Assembly: GCA_025331445.1 (NCBI GenBank) | Contig: JAIWNE010000136.1 | Coordinates: 16,593-80,592 of the forward strand | Reading direction: 5' to 3' | Length of the DNA stretch: 64,000 nucleotides | Source of the DNA: Blakeslea trispora | Lineage: Eukaryota > Mucoromycota > Mucoromycetes > Mucorales > Choanephoraceae | Shown: positions 56,149 to 64,000 of the stretch, in pieces | How positions within the stretch are numbered: the stretch's first letter is position 1 | Layout of the letters: the number at the start of each line of letters is the position of its first letter | Position numbers and translations under genes: made by a program | The notes under the pieces: generated by a model | What the model was told of the DNA's origin: nothing | What the model saw: only the letters and a program-made list of their open reading frames with translations | The model's database searches: none

Positions 56149-57850
56149 CACTACAAAAGGTTTTTATTAATATTCAGATCAGGGACCATTGGTTTGAAGT
56201 CTTTCTGATTTTAAAAAAATGGGGGGAGAGGAAAGCAAAAAATGTGTTTTTTTAAAAAGTGGGTGCAAGAAATGGGGTGTATTTAAAAAGTGGGTGCGCG
56301 AAGTATTACTCTTTTTTAAGTGTGTAAAATAATAATTTCTATACAAAAAAAATAGTCAGACTATTTTATCCTCATAAAAAATACCTTTTCCGCCTCAAGA
56401 AAAAAAAAGTCTCTTTCCAAAAAAATATTTTTCACCTCGCTTCCTATTTACTTTTTTTTCTATTGAAACGACCTTGACTCCTGACTTATTCATCTCTAAA
56501 AGAAAGACTGATGAAACTCAACAGACTTTAGTCATTGCAATAAACCAATATAATACAAGCGCGCAATCAACAAGCCGACAAGAGTCTAGAAGTTTTTTTA
56601 AAAAGACAACCACAAAGATTCTTTAAATATATTTCAGCAAAAAGCTTCGATGCCAGCAAAAAAGTAAGATTATTTTATTTCGGCATCACTTCTGTGCAAT
56701 ATACAAGTTTTAGTTCTTGTAAGTACAAAGCTATTGAAGCCTACTGTTGAACGCTTTATTGCTCGTCAGTCAAGAGGTAAGTAATACTTTTGGGTTAGAA
56801 TGTAAACGGTTCTTTATTGGAACGGACTGCATCACGAACAATGACCTTGGATATTTGGTTGAAGAATTGTATTTAAACAATAAAAAAGACGACATTCTTT
56901 CTATTAAGCTATTACTTTATTTTTATTTGTGGTTATGTTGTTCTGGGTTGATAGAGTCTGTATGTGTATCGAAACGAGTATAAAGGAATGGAATACGATA
57001 AAAAGGGCTGTTAGCATAGGATAGCGTGTGTTCTAATGACCTTTGCTTTACTTGATTTATCAAACATAAAAGGTATTGGCATCTTTGTATTGTATCTCAA
57101 AACTAGACCTTTGGTACGAGTAGCTTGACGAGAACTAGTATAATGATCAAGATGTGCTAACATCTTTTTAACAAATCTCTTTTTTTAAGCTTTTAGTTTT
57201 TAGAAGCGTTTTCTCTCCAAAACCTTTTTCTTTCAATGTTAATTTTTTTAGGTGTCTTTTTTATGTATTTTTTTAAGTATCTTTTTTTTTCAACAACTTT
57301 TTTTTTTTTTTTTTTCAACAACTTTTTTTTTTTTTGAGAGTCTCTTTTTTTTAAGAGTCTTTTTTTTTTCAGTGCTTTAAGTTTTTTATTTCCTATTTTT
57401 AAAGAATTTTCCCAATTATTTTGTGAGTCTCATTCTCAATTTTTAATTTTCTCGTTTCCGAAAGTATTTTCCAATTTTTTTAACAGTGATTTTTCAGGTC
57501 TTCATATTTTTTGAAGAAAAAATGACAAGTCAATTTAAACTCCTCAGCATTAAGGAAATCAAGTTGCTGTAAAATCTCAAGCAGAGAAAAAATCACTGCC
57601 AAAAAATTTTAAAGAGCGAAGTTTCTTTAAGCAGTGAAATGATAGAAGAAACGTAAATGGTAATAACTTTATGAATATACATCCAAATTCAATTCTGTAA
57701 AAAGTTTTGGAAGGCTAGAATATACATCTATATATCTGTTAAAAAAACGGCAACTTCTATAGTCAAAATAAAAGTTGGAAATTTGACAGCGGTGGACGGC
57801 CAGTCCAACCCGGGCGTCCACTGTACAGCGGACCGGCATTTGGTGTAGTG
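56149..57850. mobile_element. CACTA-4L: 1.7-kb non-autonomous CACTA-type element in the left arm
   Basis: Ends are CACTACAAAAGG at 56149 and CATTTGGTGTAGTG at 57850. The GGTGTAGTG side carries the same terminus, GTACAGCGGACC repeats and left body as CACTA-3. The other side has GTGGGTGC repeats (AAAAAGTGGGTGC twice, about 56255-56300). A segment at about 56760-56900 also occurs in CACTA-1 (6520-6660). The flanking triplets AAT and CCA do not match, as expected if one end was rearranged. Confidence 0.7.
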
Positions 57851-58658
57851 CCAGAAAGGAACAGGCTGTCTAGAATGGCTATTGTAGTCATGAAGGGTAC
57901 CTTGATGTGTTGACTTGAACTCCAAGACCTACTGAAGCAATGCTGTGAATAGGAAGACGTCCTATAGCAAGTTGGTGATTCTGGTGCATCCATAGTTGGA
58001 TATGTGAATCTAAGTAGTCAAGTGTAGTCAATTCCGTGTTGTGTTGATAATTGTTCAAGATACAGATATTTAAGCCTATCTTTCCTCTCTTAAGTCATCT
58101 GGTGAACTAGCCATGTTATCTTCTCGTATTCTCCTGCCTTTACGTTATTCCTTTGCCTTCCTACACTTTTTCTGACGATCTACTTTATTTTTTTTGTTAT
58201 TCTATTTTATTTTCCCATCTTACATACACCCCAATTTACTTTATTTTTTTATTAATTAATGCTTGTGATTGCCAAATGCTATCTCTCTGATTCTTATCTC
58301 TCTGTCTTATCAAGGTCGAATTAGCTATCAAGAAGCACAAGAAGTAGATTATTAATTCCTTCAAATTGTATAAAAAGACATTTTTCTGAATATTGAATAA
58401 AACAAATCCTCTTTTTATAATATTTTTCTTTTAACTAAGAATCTCCATCTGTATTATTTGCTTAATATATCTGGTGCTATTACCCTCGAAGTAGGTTTCT
58501 TACAGTCTTCCTTGGTGCTCGTGTGTAATAAGTGATTAATTTGGTCAAACTTACTTGTAGGATTCTTTGCCTCAATTCTACCTATAATAAACAAAACGCT
58601 ACTGTCATTTTTGAGATGGGTGAAATTAAAATATTAACATTTGGTTTTCTTTTGGGGT
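57851..58658. other. Single-copy spacer between the inverted arms
   Basis: 808 bases without a match elsewhere in the window. T-rich with no supported gene. It is bounded on both sides by the CACTACACC termini of CACTA-4L and CACTA-4R, pointing toward each other. Confidence 0.8.
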
Positions 58659-60356
58659 CACTACACCAAATGCCGGTCCGCTGTACAGTGGACGCCCGGG
58701 TTGGACTGGCCGTCCACCGCTGTCAAATTTCCAACTTTTGATTTTGACTATAGAAGTTGCCGTTTTTTTTAACAGATATATAGATGTATATTCTAGCCTT
58801 CCAAAACTTTTTACAGAATTGAATTTGGATGTATATTCATAAAGTTATTACCATTTACGTTTCTTCTATCATTTCACTGCTTAAAGAAACTTCGCTCTTT
58901 AAAATTTTTTGGCAGTGATTTTTTCTCTGCTTGAGATTTTACAGCAACTTGATTTCCTTAATGCTGAGGAGTTTAAATTGACTTGTCATTTTTTCTTCAA
59001 AAAATATGAAGACCTGAAAAATCACTGTTAAAAAAATTGGAAAATACTTTCGGAAACGAGAAAATTAAAAAATTGAGAATGAGACTCACAAAATAATTGG
59101 GAAAATTCTTTAAAAATAGGAAATAAAAAACTTAAAGCACTGAAAAAAAAAAGACTCTTAAAAAAAAGAGACTCTCAAAAAAAAAAAAAAGTTGTTGAAA
59201 AAAAAAAAAAAAAAGTTGTTGAAAAAAAAGATACTTAAAAAAATACATAAAAAAGACACCTAAAAAATTAACATTGAAAGAAAAAGGTTTTGGAGAGAAA
59301 ACGCTTCTAAAAACTAAAAGCTTAAAAAAAGAGATTTGTTAAAAAGATGTTAGCACATCTTGATCATTATACTAGTTCTCGTCAAGCTACTCGTACCAAA
59401 GGTCTAGTTTTGAGATACAATACAAAGATGCCAATACTTTTATGTTTGATAAATCAAGTAAAGCAAAGGTCATTAGAACACACGCTATCCTATGCTAACA
59501 GCCCTTTTTATCGTATTCCATTCCTTTATACTCGTTCGATACACATACAGACTCTATCAACCCAGAACAACATAACCACAAATAAAAATAAAGTAATAGC
59601 TTAATAGAAAGAATGTCGTCTTTTTTTATTGTTTAAATACAATTCTTCAACCAAATATCCAAGGTCATTGTTCGTGATGCAGTCCGTTCCAATAAAGAAC
59701 CGTTTACATTCTAACCCAAAAGTATTACTTACCTCTTGACTGACGAGCAATAAAGCGTTCAACAGTAGGCTTCAATAGCTTTGTACTTACAAGAACTAAA
59801 ACTTGTATATTGCACAGAAGTGATGCCGAAATAAAATAATCTTACTTTTTGCTGGCATCGAAGCTTTTTGCTGAAATATATTTAAAGAATCTTGTGGTTG
59901 TCTTTTTAAAAAAACTTCTAGACTCTTGTCGGCTTGTTGATTGCGCGCTTGTATTATATTGGTTTATTGCAATGACTAAAGTCTGTTGAGTTTCATCAGT
60001 CTTTCTTTTTAGAGATGAATAAGTCAGGAGTCAAGGTCGTTTCAATAGAAAAAAAAGTAAATAGGAAGCGAGGTGAAAAATATTTTTTTGGAAAGAGACT
60101 TTTTTTTTCTTGAGGCGGAAAAGGTATTTTTTATGAGGATAAATAGTCTGACTATTTTTTTTTGTATAGAAATTATTATTTTACACACTTAAAAAAGAGT
60201 AATACTTCGCGCACCCACTTTTTAAATACACCCCATTTCTTGCACCCACTTTTTAAAAAACACATTTTTTGCTTTCCTCTCCCCCATTTTTTTAAAATCA
60301 GAAAGACTTCAAACCAATGGTCCCTATCTGAATATTAATAAAAACCTTTTGTAGTG
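58659..60356. mobile_element. CACTA-4R: inverted copy of CACTA-4L in the right arm
   Basis: Starts CACTACACCAAATGCC at 58659 and ends CCTTTTGTAGTG at 60356. Nearly identical to CACTA-4L. The flanks are GGT on the spacer side and ATT on the outer side; ATT is the complement of the AAT outside CACTA-4L, so the outer junction was copied while the inner one differs. Confidence 0.7.
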
Positions 60357-60874
60357 ATTGTACCATAACTGCTTTATTAAAGATGTATATTGTAATATCA
60401 TAATAGTTAAAGAAAAATTCTACAAAATGAACTCTATGTATCTGAATTGGAGTCATTACCTAGTTAAGTAAAGGCTAAGGGATTCACCCTGAAAATGGCA
60501 AGATATAACTACGTAGACTCAAACTGGAGTATCAATCAGATAAATTGCGTATCCTAAATATAGTGACAGCTGAGATCAACTTCAGAGTTAAACCAACAAT
60601 CCCTTAGTACAGTTCCAAACTAGTCATACATCATAATAAAGCCATTTTGTAACAAGAGCAAGTCTTTGAAGCTTGCTCATCAACAATCATTTCTACTCTC
60701 AGCTTAAATACTCGGATAAACCAATCTCAAGTCGTTTTGTATAAATAGTCGTTGTAAATTCATTAGTTAGAAACATTTTCTCCTTTTTCAACAAAAAGTT
60801 ATCAAAGTACTCACTTGCCTTTTTATTCTTAAACAACTCAAATTTCTTACACCTTTTGCAACTTGAATTCAAAC
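60357..60874. other. MULE-2R upstream region
   Basis: Inverted copy of 55627-56148. No gene; contains the presumed promoter of MULE-2R. Confidence 0.5.
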
Positions 60875-63800
60875 ATGAGCGATACAGAAACATAGATTGT
60901 ACTGTAGATACAAATTTGGATATCCAAAGCGAATCCAGAAGTACTACTGATATGTTTGTTGATCTCGAGGATTACCAGGAAGATCCTGCTTATAACCGGT
61001 TAACTGTTGAATTCGAAGACAAATTTAGCCCAGGCTCAATGTTTGACAGTTTGGATTCAGCTCGCACTGCAGCTATGAACCTTGGTCTCAAGCATAACTG
61101 CCCTATGGTAACAAAGACCTCGGACTTGAAGACCGGTCATTTGACTATGGCTTGTGTTCACAGTGGAAAGTACCGAACTGGAAAGAAAGCCACTGCCGTA
61201 ATCGAAAACGGGTCTTCCAACAAGACAACAGCTCGCTTACAAAATTGGATTGTCCCTGTTATTTCTACGGCTATGTAGTAAAGAAGACTGGCAAATTTCT
61301 TATCAAGCGCTCAGATTCCGCAACAACACCAGTTGGCCAAAAATCCTACTAGTTACCATGCTGCTAGAACATTGAATCCTGAGAACTATGGAATTGCTAG
61401 AATTGCTCCGTACAAAGACATCCTCTGAGACTTTGGGGGTAAGAGGAATTTATCTTTTTGGACTAGATACAAACATTTTTACTAATGCTTAAATATATAT
61501 GATACAGTTCTTGGGACTTCTTGGTGTGAACAACATCATCAAAAAGGATCTCGACAACATGAAGCAGCTGATTACTAGAAACGATGAAAATATGTCTGAT
61601 TTTATCAGACATCTTCAGGACAAAGGCTATCATGTTAGCTATCGCGTAGATGAAGAGAACAGGGTCAACTCAATTTTCTTCATCCACAACAATGCCGTCG
61701 AAGAGTTGTGTCGCTTCCCTGAAGCTGTTGTCTTAGACACAACCTATAACACCAACAAGCAGAAAATGAAGCTGCTCAACTTTGTTGTTCCTAGCACTCT
61801 GGCTTCCAGAGAAGGAGAAACAAAAAGGAAACCAGCTTGCTACTATTCCTGTTGCTGCTGCTTGGCTGGATAGAGAGACTAGAGAAAGTTACTTGTGGGC
61901 CTTAAAAGCCCTTCGAAATACTGCTTGGCCGGAAGGTTCAAGCAATGAGCTCCCAAAGGTATTTGTGACGGATAATGATGCCAGCATAAGACATGCTATC
62001 AAAGAAGTATTCCTGAATCCTTAAATGTCTTGTGCTATGTGCACATAAAGCACAACTTTATGAAAAAGTTCATTGAAAACATGCTTTCGTTGAAAGGTAT
62101 TTATTTTGCTCCTCGTTTGTAATCAATTCTAAAAACTATTCATTATAGACAAAGAGAAACTCGAGGATAGACGCGAGAAATTGAGTTTCATTATCAATGA
62201 ACTTGCTTTGAGCTGTAAAACGGAGGAGCAGCTAAATGAATGCATGCAAAGGTACAGAAGCCTGATGGAAGAAGAAGGGTTGTTGAAGGCAGGTGGAACT
62301 GATGATTTGATGGAATATATGAATGGGTAAATAGTCAACAGAAATTGTTTGTTTGAAGACTTATTAACATACTACTGCATACCTTTAGAATGCTTACTCA
62401 GAGAAAGCATTGGATTTCTTTGGATGTTGATCAACATTTACACATGGGCTGCCGTACCACCAACCGGGTAGAAGGAACTCATGCTGCTATTCAGCATTTC
62501 AATAGGAACTCAAAAGGCTTCATTGGTTCTGTTACTGAGACAATTGATAAGTGGTACCAAATTAGAGTAAGATGAATTTAACAACTTTCTATAAGTTACA
62601 TAATACTAAAATATTATTAGGAGAACTACAGAAACCACCAGCAAGAAAAAGAAAGTCTCACTGTGAGAAAAGAAGTTGTATTGAGCCCTGTCTACGATCT
62701 TCTTCAGCCCTTAGTAAGAAGAGTAACTGCTTTTGCCTTGGTTAAGATCAAGAACCAATTGATCAAAGGGCTAGCTTTGGAAGAAGCCGGCAAACTTGAT
62801 GACGATGACTGCTCTTGCTATACAAAGAATTGCCTCAGGCTTCCTTGTAAGCATACTCTTGTCAAAGCAATCAAGACCTATGGCTGCATTCCCTTGACAG
62901 AAGTTCATGAACGATGGCACATATTGTACCAAAATGGCCAAGGTAATTTTTAAGAGAGTTGCGTGATTGATATTCCTCTTGTTTAAATTGTAATCATCTT
63001 TGTAGTAAGAGGAATTGGTGGTATTCCTGATGTACCACAAGACAACGAAGACGAAGAAGAAAGAGTAGAAGCATTGCATGCTAACAGTCAGAAGGTGTCT
63101 GAAGTAACAGGAAGATCGAAGAAGTTTGAGTTGATGGATAGCTTAAAAAAGCAATATCTGTATAAGCTACACACATTTTCAAAGCATTGAAGAGATTTTC
63201 TCAGAATAGTCTCCATCAAGAGATGCAGACAATTCTCGACAACCTTCAAACAGTTGAAGAAAAGGCTAAGGAGGATAGCTTGGATTTGGTAAAAAACCCA
63301 GGAATGTCAATGATATCCAAAGGCCGGCCAAAGAAAGACAAGCGACAAAAGATAGGTGTAGAGAGAGAATGGAAGCCTTCTTGGAAAAAAGAAAAAATCT
63401 TCTTAAGACTCCCAGTTCAGACAAGAAAAGAAAGAGCAATGCAGATCACCAAACAACTGCCAAAAAGCATAAAGTAGATGTAGTTCTAGAAGATGAATAT
63501 GAAGAACAAAGTCAAGAAGTCACTGATAAGAATTAGAAGCTGATGGTATGCATTGTGTTATACAAAGGGTGAAGTACTAACGCAAGAAATATTCGCAAAC
63601 AAAGACTCTTACTATGACCGTTACTTTCGCAAGTTGATCCCAACATACCAAAGGAAAACTACAGCGTAGTTATGATGTTGTAGGTATGGGTTTTGTGGAT
63701 GGAGAGCATTAGCTGTCCAGATATTCGACAATGAAGATGAATTTTGGACTGTCAAAAAGAAGATGAGAGATACCCTTTTGAACAATGAAAAATTTTACAA

Positions 63801-64000
63801 AGACATCTTCAAAGATTATTTTGATTTTGAGGATGTTAAAAAAAGGGTATGCTATGGTATTGAAGAAGAAGTTGGCAGCGAGACAATCAAGTATGAACTT
63901 TTCTCGAGCGACGAAGATAACGGTGATGTTGTTTCTACTGCGGTCAAGAACTTATTTCTCTTCTGTTGGTTGTGCACAGCTTGCAGCTGATACTTTTTTT
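60875..64000 (+). pseudogene. MULE-2R transposase with SWIM and OTU domains, broken by small indels, runs off the window
   Basis: ATG at 60875, then the same exons as MULE-2L in the opposite orientation. DDE motifs are visible at 61726-61755 (VVLDTTYNTN), 61965-61990 (VFVTDNDAS) and 62460-62490 (NRVEGTHAA). The SWIM finger is near 62810-62870, and the OTU start is near 63680 (Cys region altered by a deletion). The window ends before the OTU His. It keeps TGG where MULE-2L has TGA, and GACCTCGAGGATT-type sequence where MULE-2L lost a base. It has frameshifts of its own near 60893, 61218, 61323, 61400, 61815, 62010, 63175 and 63660. Together the two arms imply an intact parent. Confidence 0.8.

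Larger units (their letters stand above)
52164..57850 (-). repeat. Left arm of a large inverted duplication
   Basis: Reverse complement of 58659-64000 with scattered differences, mostly single-base indels. It holds MULE-2L and CACTA-4L. The inner edge (57850) is exactly the GGTGTAGTG end of CACTA-4L. How far the duplication extends outward cannot be known, because the right arm leaves the window at a point matching about 52478. Confidence 0.9.
58659..64000 (+). repeat. Right arm of a large inverted duplication
   Basis: Inverted copy of the left arm, running out of the window. Relative to the left arm it has lost about 30 bases net, mostly one at a time and often in short runs (for example ATTCCCTGA to ATTCCTGA near 62010). 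Confidence 0.9.

Noticed and set aside
57851..58658. Inverted arms as a plain foldback read artefact
   Set aside because: A foldback artefact normally has little or no loop. Here an 808-bp single-copy spacer lies between, and both edges are exactly transposon termini. Read evidence is still required because the right arm has error-like indels.
59140..59340. A-rich GACACTCAAAA/AAAAGTTGTTGAAAA runs as a poly(A) tail of a LINE or SINE
   Set aside because: The runs are internal to the CACTA left body in several copies (6060, 25770, 57240-57400, 59140) and no LINE reverse transcriptase is present.
1..64000. LTR-retrotransposon genes, LINEs, rRNA and tRNA genes
   Set aside because: No reverse transcriptase, integrase, gag-like, rRNA or tRNA signature was recognised on either strand. 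Only a solo LTR is present.

Overview
This is AT-rich eukaryotic DNA. Genes are broken by short GT-AG introns (about 45 to 75 bases) and almost everything recognisable is a transposable element. Element types, intron size and base composition fit an early-diverging fungus, most likely Mucoromycota (inference; no rRNA, tRNA or housekeeping gene is present to prove it). No CRISPR array, bacterial operon or conventional host gene cluster is present. The one locus that looks intact and not clearly transposon-derived is a five-part spliced gene at about 41741-43238.

Layout: 1-1345 is the right part of a CACTA-like element. 1786-13699 is a CACTA element (CACTA-1, 3-bp target duplication GCT) carrying a degraded Tnp2-type transposase (+) and a convergent accessory gene (-); a complete Mutator-like element (MULE-1, 2056-5860) is nested in its left end. 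14773-23657 is a second two-gene CACTA element (CACTA-2, duplication AAA) inserted in frame into an ORF. 25289-28522 (CACTA-3, duplication ACG) and 28852-31016 are non-autonomous CACTA-type elements. 31121-35779 is a Tc1-like DD34E element (Tc1-A) with about 187-bp inverted repeats, TA duplication, a transposase gene, a second small HTH gene, a tandem-repeat block and a solo LTR inserted in it. 36007 to about 38945 is the truncated right part of another CACTA element. 38945-44400 holds the intact gene in otherwise plain AT-rich sequence. 44404-49161 is a decayed Helitron (zinc finger, HUH Rep, Pif1 helicase) cut off by a truncated second Tc1-like copy (Tc1-B, 49162-52163). From 52164 to the window end lies a large inverted duplication: arm, 808-bp spacer (57851-58658), arm. 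Each arm has a MULE with an OTU protease domain and a 1.7-kb CACTA-type element, and the inner arm boundaries fall exactly on CACTA termini.

How the parts work together: in the CACTA family the transposase is always paired with a convergent Pro/Arg-rich accessory gene. Each element has its own subterminal repeat motif, although the CACTACACC ends and subterminal bodies are conserved. This suggests a fast-diversifying accessory protein and binding-site pair. The MULEs fuse a DDE transposase, a SWIM zinc finger and an OTU cysteine-protease domain in one polypeptide. Four fragments ending in a KR(K/R)FKP-like tail are scattered between elements, and three have a CACTA terminus at nearly the same place. 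Most element genes carry stops, frameshifts or lost splice sites, so the window is mainly a graveyard with nested, datable insertions.
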